Numbered from the stretch's first letter, positions 34,513 through 56,515 are shown. The stretch is 64,000 bases of DNA from Asterias rubens (GCF_902459465.1 NC_047065.1:21341828-21405827); one strand, 5' to 3'. Numbers and translations: made by a program. The notes: a model not told the origin generated them from the letters alone.

Positions 34513-34585
34513 TGTTTTCGCCCGGGCTCGAACCGGGAACCTTGCGCGTGTGAGGCGCACGTGATAACCACTACACTACGAAAAC
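34513..34585 (-). tRNA. tRNA-Val(CAC), unit 37
   Basis: Anticodon at 34550-34552. Variable loop has one substitution (GGTTCCCGG); stems intact. Confidence 0.9.
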
Positions 34586-34696
34586 TTGACGACCAAATTC
34601 CTATTTTTAGCTTCCTTCAATGTTGGAAATCGTTACCAACCTAACAGAATAAATATAATTTAAAAGTAACCTCATGTCAGAAATACAAAAGAAAAT

Positions 34697-34769
34697 TGTT
34701 TTCGCCCGGGCTCGAACCGGGGACCTTGCGCGTGTGAGGCGCACGTGATAACCACTACACTACGAAAAC
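34697..34769 (-). tRNA. tRNA-Val(CAC), unit 38
   Basis: Anticodon at 34734-34736; intact. Confidence 0.93.
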
Positions 34770-34878
34770 TTGACGACCAAACTCCAATATTTAGCTTCCT
34801 TCAATTTGGGGATTCGTTACAAAACTAACAGAATAAATATAATTTAAGAGTAACCTCATGTCAGATACAAAAGAAAAT

Positions 34879-34951
34879 TGTTTTCGCCCGGGCTTGAACC
34901 GGGGACCTTGCGCGTGTTAGGCGCACGTGATAACCACTACACTACGAAAAC
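34879..34951 (-). tRNA. tRNA-Val(AAC), unit 39
   Basis: Anticodon at 34916-34918, TTCAAGC T loop; last intact copy. The spacer beyond it (toward 35 kb) no longer matches the array. Confidence 0.91.
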
Positions 34952-35058
34952 TTGACGACCAAATCGACTGTTTGACTTTTTTTTATGAGGGAACACTTTA
35001 CCAAAAACAAAAGTGCAGTTAAAAAGCAACTGTTTATGTCAGAAAAACAAAGGAAAAT

Positions 35059-35132
35059 TGTTTTCGCCCGGGCTTTAACCGGAAACCCTTGCGCGTGTTA
35101 GGCACTTGTGATAACCACTACACAACGAAAAC
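35059..35132 (-). pseudogene. tRNA-Val(AAC)-like, unit 40, decayed
   Basis: Changes in the T arm (GGTTAAAGCC), variable loop, anticodon stem and position 8 region. Separated from unit 39 by a diverged spacer. Confidence 0.8.
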
Positions 35133-37800
35133 TTGACGACTATCCTGAAAATAACATGGACATTTGGTTGGTAATCCTATTTTTATCAAGGAAGAAATTT
35201 CATGCTAAGCAAATTTTTGTGCTTAGCAGCTCTATGAAATTGGGCCCTGCTCAGCAACCAGTAGTTCGCGCTAGAGCAGTGTGACAACTCGACTTTTTCA
35301 CCGTGTGGGACCATTAACGACTTGTCCACAAGTCTAGTTAGGCGCACGTGATATTAGGACTGTAGTTAATAAACTTGACGACCAACAAAAGTTTTCAATG
35401 GGCTATACGTTGTTACCAATAAGCAAAAAGGGTAGTTCTTAAACAGTCAATAAAGGATGATCTCAATATTTCAACTGTACCAAATAGACACCATAGATAC
35501 CTGAGTACATTGGAAGATTAGTCTCCCCGGATTTTCTGCTCTCCCCGCTTGAAATTCGGAGAATAGCACAAGACAGGAGAGAATGGGAAAAGCTTGTGTC
35601 CGCCTGCTGTGCAGCCGACTGATGAATAACCATTTTACTCTCAAAATTTGCATTTAGTAACAAATAACTCGAGTCAAAAATGTACCCGGCCGCTCAGCTT
35701 TTTCAGCCGAGGCTCCAAAACGGCTGATCTATTATAATGACCCCTTGACGCCAGTGACGATTTCCCCTAATTGATTTTGAACATAGTTCTCCAGCTTTGG
35801 CAAATTGAGGGCGCTATTTTCCACATCAAATAGCCGCCACTGACGTCACGATTCCTTTGGGGGTTCCGCGCGGGTTTGTTTAACCCCGCGTTTCTTCAGA
35901 AACTTGGCATGGAGCGTTCTGGAGAAAAACCCATTTTTACCATAATTGTGTTAACGTGAGGATAAGAGACTCGTTATTTTTTGTGTACGTTTCCTATGGA
36001 CTGCAGATATTAGAAAACTGTAATATCTATATATTTGAGATCATCATTTATTGGCTGTTTAAATTACCTCATGTCTGAAAAACAAAAGGAAACATTGTTT
36101 CCGCCTGGGCTCCGGGGACATTGCGCGTATAGGGCTGCCTCAGTGATAACCACCACACTACACTACGACAAATTCCAATGTTCATTTTTTTTTTTTATCA
36201 GACACATACGTGGAAAAAAACTTTGTGAAAAAATCCGCGTGCGAACGAAAACAGTTTGCGAACGTAAAAAAGTTACCACAAGATTGTCGTTATCCCTAGC
36301 AAGTACCGCGCGAAGTGCGGCATCCCGCTAGTCCACTATCAATAATCACTGTCGTCGTCCTGTGCATGCCCACATCAAGACTTGCTCAGTCGGTTTGCGG
36401 AACACAATATCGCAAAGTGACCGGGCGATTTGTGGCGACTCTATTTCTTAACCAGACTAAAAATGTATACCTTTCAATACACGTAGACGTCGTAGACAAG
36501 ACGAAATACGTCATTGATACATACGCTATACATTTTTGGGGACTGGTGAACTTCTGCGTGAGAAGGTAAAATAATTTGTAATATCGGATCAAGTGTTTGA
36601 TTTTTTGTATGAAAAAGTAAGTTTATTTAAAGGTGAGTTTGAAATTTTGGCTGTTTATTCAGTTGCTTTGCTTTCAAAACGGACCGAATGTGGTGGTGTG
36701 ATGTGCCGCTAGTTTAGTGTACCGTCCGGCGTCCGTGCCGGCCGTGTTTCCGTAAAAAAGGTGAAACCGTTCGATGTGTTCCCTCAAAACTGCCTCATAA
36801 AAAAACTGCAAAAACCCTGGATAGTATATCTTAGAGTTTTTATAACCTTCGCAATATCATGCTTGTCCAATTTTCGGACAATAAACCTGAAGTGAACCCT
36901 GTGTAAGAAGAGGTTGTCATCAGGCAGGGCACATAACTTGCAGTGCCAGTAGAAACTAGAACTAGAACATAAAACAGTAAATTTTTGTTTAGTAAAGTAC
37001 AGTAGAGCGGTTGTTGTTGACTTACTGACTAAGCTTAATTATCCTTAAAATCCACTGAAAAATTGTTACTTCCTGAATAGAAAAAGTATTGTACTTTTGT
37101 TATTGTTGGAACCAGAGGCGAAACTTAGCTCTCTCCCAAATTTATGTGTACCGTTTCTTCTACATAGGATGGGGTATTATACATAACATAGTTGCAATAG
37201 CGTAACCCTCTTTGCCGTCGGCAGGAGGTCAATACGGTAAAGATGACATTTGGCGTCATCTGCGCATGCGTCGGCTTTGAGGATGGTCGTCCCTCAATTT
37301 CTACGACAGTACTTGGGATGAATCTTCGTTGTGCTGAAAACGATAACATTTAGCTGAACAACCGTCGCAGAACCATCCGTCGCCGAAAACGAAAAGTCCC
37401 TAATAATGGATAAGTCGCAGTGACATTGCCCACCAGTATAGCGCATCCAAGATTATTATAGGCTATATGCACAGGTGAATTGGGTCAATTGCTGGTAGTT
37501 ACTAGGCTGACCTACTGGAAACTTGTTATCATTCGGACATGACGCCAGATAATGTCTAAATATTAAAAAGAAAAAGAGATGTTAGGTCCTGTAATTTTAT
37601 GGAAACATTTATATTAATGCAAAATCAAGTGCAACACCCATAGACATTTGGATGAAGGCAAGTGTAACCGAAGGCAAACTGTTGCAACATAGGCAGCTAT
37701 GCAAGGTAGGTCTCCATGTTTACCGGGCACTGTATGTAATGGTCTATTTCTTCCAAGAAAAGCTAGGTGAGACACAATGTAACCATACACAAGTGGAAAC
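35133..37800. other. Intergenic region between the tRNA array and RSPRY1
   Basis: Holds AAATTTCATGCTAAGCAAAT and CTATGAAATTGGGCCC (35190-35248), the end of the element seen complete at 53.3 kb. A CpG-containing block lies at 35685-35900 (CTGACGTCACG, GGGGTTCCGCGCGGG). The tRNA relic below and a CpG-rich stretch (36700-36780) follow. A GTAACCCTCTTTGCCGTCGG block (37202) is related to the GTAACCCTCCTG repeats at 59.5 kb. No frame is convincing. Confidence 0.45.
36096..36172 (-). pseudogene. Isolated, strongly decayed tRNA-Val-like unit
   Basis: Lies 1 kb outside the array. TTACCTCATGTCTGAAAAAC, GCCTGGGCTCCGGGGACATT, GCGCGTATAGGG and GTGATAACCAC mirror a unit, but the T arm and anticodon loop are broken. 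It suggests the array once extended further right. Confidence 0.75.
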
Positions 37801-37808
37801 CATTGTCA

Positions 37809-38038
37809 TGAAGAGCAACTATAAATATAAATATGAATAGTAAACTTGCAGGTACAACCATAGTAAACTTGCGGGTACAACCATGGGTAAAAAAAACTCT
37901 TTTGAAGGAGTGGTGGCTCTGAAAAGAGCCGGTTTGGTCTCGACGTTTCGAACAGTCTACTCTGCTCGTCTTCAAGAGTTTTTACCCATGGTTGTACCCG
38001 CAAGTTTACTATTAATATTTATATTTATAGTTGCTCTT
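37809..38038. mobile_element. Long hairpin element with histone-type stem-loop, just upstream of RSPRY1
   Basis: Outer arms are GAGCAACTATAAATATAAAT and ATATTTATATTTATAGTTGC, with TAGTAAACTTGC, GGTACAACCATGGGTAAAAA and their inverses inside. On the minus strand 37915-37930 reads GGCTCTTTTCAGAGCC and is followed by ACCA. The centre, 37939-37976, is CTCGACGTTTCGAACAG ... CTGCTCGTCTTCAAG. It ends about 230 bases before the RSPRY1 start codon. Confidence 0.85.
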
Positions 38039-38271
38039 ATTCTCCACACCATGCAAAGCTTCAAACACCATTTACATTGTCATGTTCTTAAAGCTTGTAA
38101 ATAACAATAGATTTGTTTTCCCAAAATGTACAGGCTGAGTCTGTTCGAAAGTACACTTTCTTCTAACATAGCAGCAAACAGGAACTTGACTTATAACGCA
38201 AAGTCCATTTGGCTTCTATAGAAGGGAGTTCCTTAGAGGAATGTCTTCATAGATGCTCCTCCTACCCATCA

Positions 38272-49251
<10,980 letters not shown>

Positions 49252-51812
49252 CAAAGCGATTAACAAAGAGATTGTACTTCATGTCACCCCAAATCAACGA
49301 AGGCCAAACTGGAAGGGACGGTAAGCCACTGCTTCTTGGCTGGTTAATTATAATCGAGTATTTTCAGGTAACATGTCAGGAACATAGCCTGTGAAAAACT
49401 TTCACTCAAGTAAGTGCTTGGGTTTTCAAGAACATGCCAGTCTTTTGCACTTTCAGTTGTTGGGACTTGCTGTTGTTGTTGTTCTATTATTCCCTTTTTT
49501 AAATAATCCCCTTCTTGGGGACAAGTTTAAAAAAAGAAAAACATTGCAGGACTATTTTATTGTGTAAAAATCCCTGCAGCTGCGTGTATGCCTGCATACA
49601 GCACTTGATCGGTCATATAAAGGTAGCAATGTTTTAAAGTGTTCTTCTTTCAAGATTTCACCAACAAATATTTGTGGGTGGGTCAAAAGAAAATACTTGG
49701 AAAATCAAACTCGATTTTCAATTTGAAAATAATTAGGAATTGTTATGGAAATCAAAACGTGCAGTGGGTGGGGGGGGGGGGGGGGTAAAAACAAAGATTA
49801 GGAGAGAAAAAACTGAAAACTTCAAAACATTGCCAATTCAGATTGGCCCCTTTCTCTTTTTGTTACATGTTTGATTGCAGATTTTTTTTGTATTGGACCT
49901 GGTAGGACAACATAGAGTTGGATTCTAAGAGTTCTAACAATTTTTAATGTGTGACCCGACACACGATGGCAAAATCTGGCATTTCTTGCTAATATTCAAT
50001 TGATATTAGAATTGAAATGAATTTTATGTTCTATCTTGACATTCTATATTGTTGAGAAATACGTACCTTATTTGTCCTATGCTCCCATGTCACACACACA
50101 GTGACTGTGCCACACTCGGCGGGTAAGCGTAAAATGCTGCGTCACATATAATATGCACTACACTGTAGAAAAGACCCCTGGCATTGGCCGTCGTCAACGA
50201 GACCAAACAATGGAAATATGTGCGCACGCCAGACACGCAGTGGAAAACCCTCTCTCTTAACTATAAGTGCGGCCTCGCTACCATGATCAGCGCGCCGTAT
50301 CGATACCTCTCATCACTAACCCCTGGGAGAGATGTACCAAGAAACAGCGCTGATTGGCTCAGGAAATTGGTCATGCATTAGATGTCAAGTGCGTGCGCGC
50401 AGTTTTAAGATATTTGCAAGTTGATCATGCCTGCAGTTTTTATGACACGAACACGTTTTTTTTAAACAAAAACAAAAGTGTTCTTTGAGACGAAAGACAT
50501 GCGTACGCGCATAGAAAAGATTAAATATAATACGCTCATTTAAATGTGCTAGCTTATAGCACATTTAAATTTTGGGTAATGATCGAGCAAGGCATGCTGG
50601 AAAAAAAATGGTGCAGCGAGATTGATCACCCCTGGGAACGAGGTTTGTTTCTACTTGCAGTACACAATACACTAGACATGCGGCTAAGTTTCCCATCTGA
50701 GAGATAAGGCAAATTATAGTTGAGCGTCAGTGCTCAAGGACACAAGTGCCATAAGCAAACCCATTTTGTGACAACACCAGACGGTGCACTAGACAAAATT
50801 GTCCAACTCATGACCTAAGAACTCTAAAAAGAATTAAGTAGATTTAATTAACATTTATCTACTCTCCAATTTTATATACAGAGTGAGAATGAATTTAAAG
50901 TGGATATATATTTTTGGGTTTGTTTTTATTATTGGTCAAAAAAGATGTGCTAATTGTATATAGTTTGACAGGGGAGACTGGGTCGACATTGACAACTTTG
51001 GCAGTGGCTTAAAGTTCACTGTAGCCAACAGCCCTATGGTTCAAGTCGCTTGATTCAGGAATAGTCAGAGAGTGAATTACCTTTAGGATTAGCAGGTTCC
51101 CATCCTAAAGGAGAAGTTAAGCTCACAATTTTTGCTTAGCAAATAAGATTAACATTTAGACTGAACATGTTACCAGCCAAAATATTTATAAGTATGTAAT
51201 TTTTAAAGGGCTGTGATCACATTCAGATAATTTTTTACACAGTGATTAAATTTGACAAACAATAGTTCTTTGCAGCTTCTATTTCGCTCAGAAACTAAGA
51301 TGAATCCAAACTTGCCTTTAATTTAAATGTTTTGAGCCCCCAATTGATAAGGTCACTACTTGCATATTGGATGCAGTTACCGATGCTGTTGGGTAGTACT
51401 AAGGGTAGACTAGACTAACTTCGGTCAGTTTTCATGCTGCAAGTCAAAAACTAAGTAATTTGTGAGTTAGATTTGTATGATGTCGTCAGTTACAAAGCCT
51501 ATTGTTCCATTTGAATTCCTCCGACTATATCCAGTGTTGCTAATGTCACATGGATAGTGGCAAGCTTTTGTTTAGTTGCATAAGAGACGACAAACACCCA
51601 GTGGCATTGTTCTAGACATCATTCAAAACCTAACTCGCAAATGGCTTGTTAAAGTCATAGGAAAAGAACTTAAATCATGAGTGCCTTAATGCAGGGTGAA
51701 TGGAGGTTGCTGGTAATTTGTTTCAATGTTTATTTATTCTTGCATCTATCCTGTATTCATTCCTTGATCTGTAACCTCATTGCTCATTTTGTAAATCACT
51801 AAAACTATCATA
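49252..51812. other. RSPRY1 3' flank and intergenic sequence
   Basis: The RSPRY1 3' UTR begins here; no clear AATAAA was found close to the stop, so its end is not assigned. A G run lies at about 49769-49785. CGGGTAAGCGTAAAATGCTG (50120) belongs to a moderately CpG-containing block. No gene is supported. Confidence 0.45.
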
Positions 51813-52550
51813 GGGTGCGTTCGATAAGCTTCCCTGGGTCAACCCAGCAGTGCTCACTCGGGTGATCCCCTGACAAGAGCTAATCGAACAATCACACTCG
51901 CCCTCTCGCGGCTACGTCATGCACCTCAGGTCACCCCAAAGTGACCCACTCCATAAGCAGGGCACTGGGGGCTAACCCAGGTGAGCCCCGTCAAAGCTAT
52001 TCGAACGTACCGGGGCAGACCGGTGTGGCGGTTTCAACTTTCCGCTGTGTTCAGTTTTCCGAATGACCAAATACGGTAGCATTACGTCATGCGATGCTTG
52101 CGCACAGCAAGCGAAAGTAGTCCATTTTTAGTGCCGTATTGAGTCATCCGTTACCCTCCGGTAGCTGTCATGGTGGCGTCCACAGGTCGAGTACAACTAG
52201 CGGCAAACGCGTGGATCGTATGAGTTGTTTTTTACGCAAGCAGAGTGTGACCTGCCTAAAGTTGTACCCATGAATACATGTAAAGAGATTGGGCAAGAGA
52301 TTATGCGACTACACAGAAAAGAATCGTAATATAAACAATTTGGGGTCACTGCTGAGAGAACTACAGTACTCGCCAGGGTACTCGCGGCGGTATCTGACAG
52401 GTCACCCGGAAAACTGAACACGCCGGAAAGCTAAAACCGTTCGAACAACGTGCTGATATGTTCGACTACGTCACCCGGAAAACTGAACATGCCGGAAGAC
52501 TGAAAACACCACACCGGGGTCGACCCAGGGAAGCTAAACCAACACACCCA
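51813..52550. mobile_element. GGGTGCGTTCGAT element, interrupted copy
   Basis: Left end GGGTGCGTTCGATAAGCTTC; right end GGGAAGCTAAACCAACACAC. It is a 253-bp-type TIR element like the intact copy at 53890-54142, but split at its CCGG by the 490-bp element below. Confidence 0.88.
52024..52513 (-). mobile_element. CCGG-targeting non-autonomous DNA element, copy 2
   Basis: Inverted relative to copy 1. Ends are TGTGGCGGTTTCAACTTTCC and GACTGAAAACACCACA, bordered by CCGG at 52020-52023 and 52514-52517. The interior matches copy 1 but its reading frame is interrupted. Confidence 0.9.
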
Positions 52551-53264
52551 TTGTGAGATAATTAGTTGTAGTTGATATTTGTTTCCGATAGGAAAACCTA
52601 CGAAAAAAACATCCTTGTTGCACAACTTTGTGTGATTTCAGATGCATAATAAAAGGATAATAAAAGGAGCTGTTTCTCACAACGTTTTATACTATCAACC
52701 GCTCTCCGTTGCTTGGTAACAAGTAAGTTTATATGCTGTCACATATTTTTAAGAATTTAGTTGATATCAGCATAAAGCTGGGACCGGATTCAGAAAATGG
52801 TCGCAACAAAAGAAAGAAACAATAAGAATATTCAACTCTCATTGATTTTGTCATAAACTGTGTCCTAAACAGTCCACCCTGCAAAATGTATTTAATTTGT
52901 TACAACATAATAACCCGCTTATAACTCTGTAATATTTTGTAAATTGGTTAACTATCCAGAAGCAACTTGTAAATATCTTGGCCTTTGAAATCTAAAGATA
53001 TTTGCATTTGTGTAAATATGCTAGACAGTCTTATCTCTATAAACAGCTTCCTTCCATGGAGGTATAGTCCTCAATACTCTTTGACAGGAATACTATTATG
53101 TTTCTGTTTGTATATGGGAGGTTTTGGTTAAATTTATTCTTTTTGGAATATTGTTTAGTTTGTTATTTAGGAGAAGGGGGGGCTGAACTAACCACTGTTA
53201 ACCATATACATTTTATATATTATATAAGTTATCGTTAGAGGTAATTACTTGTTCGTACAGTCTG
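52551..53264. other. Intergenic with a MITE relic
   Basis: About 52600-52740 keeps AACATCCTTGTTGCACAACT, GGAGCTGTTTCTCACAACG and ACCGCTCTCCGTTGCTTGG, a fragment of the group A variant. The rest is AT-rich. Confidence 0.55.
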
Positions 53265-53680
53265 CAGACCTGATGCTTCATGGAAGCAAAGTAGGCGATT
53301 GCCTCCATGCCCCACTGGGCCCAATTTCATACAGCTGCTAAGCACAACAATTTGCTAAGCATGACATTTCTTCCTTGGTTAAAACAGGATGATTACAAAT
53401 CAAATTTCGACGTGATTTTCAGGATAAGCAACCAACAGCCGAGTACCAGCAAGAAGCAATATGCAACAAATGGAAATTTGGTTGGTAATCCTGTTTTTAT
53501 CACAGAAGAAATTTCATGCTAAGCAAATTTGTGTGCTAAGCAGCTCTATGAAATTGGGCCCTGGTCGTTGCCATGGAGCCCTTGAAATGCTACAGTAGAA
53601 TTTACAATTTCCTTAAAGAGTGCCCTTTACAAAGGAGAAAATGCCTTGGTGCCCCGCCCTTCCAAACATTAATCATACAG
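53265..53680 (+). repeat. Repeat R1, split by a TIR element
   Basis: CAGACCTGATGCTTCATGGA and GGCGATTGCCTCCATGCCCC are followed by the insert, then TGGTCGTTGCCATGGAGCCC and GTGCCCTTTACAAAGGAGAA. The unsplit version is at 8690-8850. Confidence 0.8.
53316..53563. mobile_element. TIR element with GGGCCCAATTTCATA ends
   Basis: TGGGCCCAATTTCATACAGC at the left and GCTCTATGAAATTGGGCCC at the right are inverses. CTAAGCACAA and ATTTCTTCC blocks are mirrored inside. Partial relatives lie at 25.5, 35.2 and 49.0 kb. Confidence 0.85.
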
Positions 53681-53889
53681 ACTACAAAACTAGAAACCAG
53701 TGTTTTGGGGGTGAAATGCTCAGTAACTACTAGCCTTGACCGAGGTGTCAGTGTTTTATTTTCATTTATTTATTTGTTTCTTGTTTTCCCTTTGCGCTAT
53801 TGCGCTACCTGTCCGAGCTAGGTGTAATCTCTGTAATGTATACACACAGTGCTTGCGTGGTGTGCTGACTGCCTATGTATGCAGACAGT

Positions 53890-54142
53890 GGGTGCGTTCG
53901 ATTTGCTTCCCTGGGTCGACCCTGCGGGGCTCACTCGGGTGAGCCCCTGACAGGAGCTAATCGAACGATCACACTCCCAATCTTGTGATGTTGTCATGCA
54001 CATTGGATCATCCCCAAGTGACCCACTCTACAAGCAGGGCACTGGGGGCTGACCCGGGTGAGCCCCTGGAAAGACGTCAAAGCTATTCGAACGCACCAGG
54101 GGCAGACCGGGGTCGACCCAGGGAAGCTAAACGAACGCACCC
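53890..54142. mobile_element. GGGTGCGTTCGAT element, intact copy
   Basis: TIRs of about 33 bases, GGGTGCGTTCGATTTGCTTC at the left and GAAGCTAAACGAACGCACCC at the right. The uninterrupted CCGG is at 54107-54110. No clear target duplication. Confidence 0.88.
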
Positions 54143-54382
54143 ATAATATACAAGTGCGGGTGACCCACACACAGTAGGGGGCGCTGTACTCAGTGTGATA
54201 CACAAACTATGCATAGTGTACATCACGCGTAGGTTTATGCCATCTTTTTCAAAGTGGAAACTGTGAGGCTAAGTAACTACTAGACATTGTCCATTCTGTT
54301 GGCAAGTTATTGTGTCACACACTAGGGAAATTGCTGCCTGCCCAAAGTTTGGATGCACAGTCATCTACCATGTATTACTAAA

Positions 54383-54570
54383 CAATCTTGAGGGAGTCTA
54401 GTTGGTAAGACACTGTTCTAGAACTGCAAAGGTTGTGGGTTCAAATCCCATCCGAGTAATATTCATGTGATTTTTGTCACAGACCTCGGGAAAGTACATA
54501 CATCGGTGTACATGGGTAAAACCAAAATGGATATTCTTCATCCCGATAAAATTTAACATAAAATCTTGAG
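54383..54570 (+). repeat. tRNA-derived SINE, family S1
   Basis: A-box-like GGGAGTCTAGTTGGTAAGAC, B-box-like GGTTGTGGGTTCAAATCCCA, then TTTTTGTCACAGACCTCGGG, ACATCGGTGTACATGGGTAA and TTCTTCATCCCGATAAAAT. Confidence 0.82.
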
Positions 54571-54913
54571 GTTCACCACAAAGCACTCCTTTATCATTAC
54601 TAACAATTCAACTAATGCATTGATCAAAATGTATTACATGTAATTGAATTTTAGAAAAATTTACAGAATAAATGAACTCTTGGAAATGTTTTAATGATAT
54701 AACAAAAACGCTTTTTGCATATTTATTTCTGGATGTATCTTTTATTGTTCGTTGAGGTCAAATGTTTGTCGTAACTTTTTTTTATATTAGACAAAACAGG
54801 GACAAATGTGCCCAACAAGTCAATTTCCAGCTATATTTGAATCTCACCAAATATTATTAGCAAGACAATTTTTATAAAGGGGAAAACAAAGTACTACTTA
54901 AGAAACATTTATT

Positions 54914-55303
54914 TTAAAGGCAGTGGACACTATTGGTGATTACTCAAAATCATTATTATCATAAAACCTTTCTTGACTACGAGTAATGGGGAGAGGTTGA
55001 TAGGAAACATTAAGAAAAGCAGCTCCCTCTGACGTAGTTTTCGAGAAAGAAGAAATTTTCCACGAATTTGATTTTAAGACCTCGGATTTAGAATTTGAGG
55101 TCTCGAAATCAAGCATCTGAAAGCACACAACTTCGTGTGGCCATGGTGCGACAAGGGTGTTTTTTTCTTTCATTAATGTCCCGCAACTTCGACGACCGAT
55201 TGAGCTCAAATTTTCACAGGTTTATTATTTTATGCATATGTTGAGATACACCAACTGTGAAGACTAGTCTTTGACAATTACCAATAGTGTCCACTGCCTT
55301 TAA
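54914..55303. mobile_element. TTAA-ended MITE, group A
   Basis: Ends are TTAAAGGCAGTGGACACTAT and AGTGTCCACTGCCTTTAA. One of the most complete copies; it has a small duplication, GTGTGGCCATGGTGCGACAA, right of centre. Confidence 0.93.
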
Positions 55304-55559
55304 TAATACTCATCAAAATAGTACCAGCATTATAGTAATAGCGTTGTTGCAACATACTAATAAAATAACTGTATTATTGCCAAAATTTGAAGGGAATAAT
55401 TTCTCTAAATAGTTTACACTATCGACAGCAGTTAAGTGACCACGTGAGTTTTTATCGTTTATTTTTATTTTTAGTATTTACCAATCTATAACCCTACTTA
55501 ATGCATAGCTGAGAAGCAGATGTTAAATTATGTACAACGAAATCAATAGATATACAAAA

Positions 55560-56515
55560 ATAATAGTATAATACTATAAATAGAAGCAGCTTACAAAACT
55601 TACAAAAATACCATAAGTACTGTATGAATACAATAGCATATTAAACAAATCCAGTACTGTAGATTTTGAGGCCATAAAATGGAATACAATTTCAGATGCA
55701 AACCCTGTACAAAACATGTGATATATAATTTAGCACCTTATAAGGGTTTACAAGGTGCTACGGCGCATACAGCAGCCACAGCCAGGAACACCAGGGCGAA
55801 CCCCGTATCTTTTCGATAAGTGCACTGGGTTCTTTTGCATGCATTACACAACACATGGGACCAACGGCTTTATGTCCCATCCGAAGGACGAAGCAATGGC
55901 CAAGTGCTTGCTTAAAGGCAGTGGACTGTTAAACAAGAAGTGGCTGTTAAACAAAACTAACAAAAACCCAATGAATATTATACTTCACAAGTACATATTA
56001 TTAAACAAATCTAGTACTGCAGATTTTTAGGCTGAAAAATGAATAAAATTTCAGATGAAAACCCTGTACAAAACATATAAATCATCCAGTTTAAATGCTT
56101 TTAAACCTTTTCTCCTTTGGGATCAAAAAGGGTCAACTCTTCACCTTTAAATATAGAAGCAGATTACAAAAATACCATAGCTATTGTATGACTACACCTC
56201 TCTTAACATTCATGCACTGACGTCACCATTCTAACTCAAATTTAATGAGGCCATCGGCGCACGCCATGCCACCAACAGTACCAGCCACTCGATCCAAGTT
56301 GCTGTGGCTGCGCCAATAGCCTCGTTTTGGGTTTATTGTGATGTCATGCATAAATATTAAGAGAGGCGTATTTTATACTCTACAAGTACATTTATTCTTT
56401 AAAAAATCAGTTACTGCAGATTTTTAGGCTATAATATGAATACAATTTCAGTTGAAAACTTTGTACAAAACATATATAAACAATCCAGTTTGTTAATTTT
56501 AAAAAAAATTCTTTT
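55560..56515. repeat. Three spaced direct repeats of about 120 bases with insertions
   Basis: At about 55628-55730, 55980-56095 and 56380-56505 the order is TATTAAACAAATCxAGTACTG, CAGATTTTTAGGC, GAATAxAATTTCAGATGxAAACCCTGTACAAAACAT. Copy 1 is followed by a GTGCTACGGCGCATACAGCA repeat (55755-55925). The second gap holds the M2 element. The block lies downstream of the minus-strand gene and could include its 3' UTR. Confidence 0.8.
56196..56365. repeat. TIR element M2, second copy
   Basis: CTCTCTTAACATTCATGCAC with TGACGTCAC at the left and GTGATGTCATGCATAAATAT with TAAGAGAG at the right are inverses. The interior GGCATGGCG and AGCCTCGTTTTGGG blocks match the 16.98 kb copy in inverse orientation. 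Confidence 0.82.

Larger units (their letters stand above)
27823..35132 (-). repeat. Tandem array of 40 tRNA-Val units, about 182 bp each
   Basis: Each unit carries one 73-base tRNA gene on the minus strand plus about 110 bases of spacer, in the same order throughout. Spacer landmarks are CTTGACGACCAAA, TTTAGCTTCCTTCAAT, ACAGAATAAATATAATTT and AAGTAACCTCATGTCAGAAA. Two spacer forms alternate (AATTCCTATTT with GTTGGGAATCGTTACC, or ACTGCAATATT with CTGGGGATTCCATACC). On the tRNA strand an oligo-T stretch (TTTCTTTT or TTTTCTTTT) follows each gene by a few bases, as expected for Pol III termination. The wobble base takes three states, giving CAC 16, AAC 14 and TAC 10 times over all copies. About 26 copies keep every stem. 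The left boundary is a broken copy (27823-27845) and the right end decays. Confidence 0.95.

Noticed and set aside
27823-35132. CRISPR-like array because of regular direct repeats
   Set aside because: Both repeat and spacer are conserved, and the repeat folds as tRNA-Val in a eukaryotic context.
38209-38271. Upstream in-frame ATG as the RSPRY1 start
   Set aside because: The residues before MIVSVWAS have no counterpart in the human protein, whose start aligns with 38272.
55755-56030. Plus-strand frame with RIQQPQPGTPGRTPYLFDK
   Set aside because: It lies in an interspersed-repeat-like block inserted between direct repeats, with no start context or splice sites.
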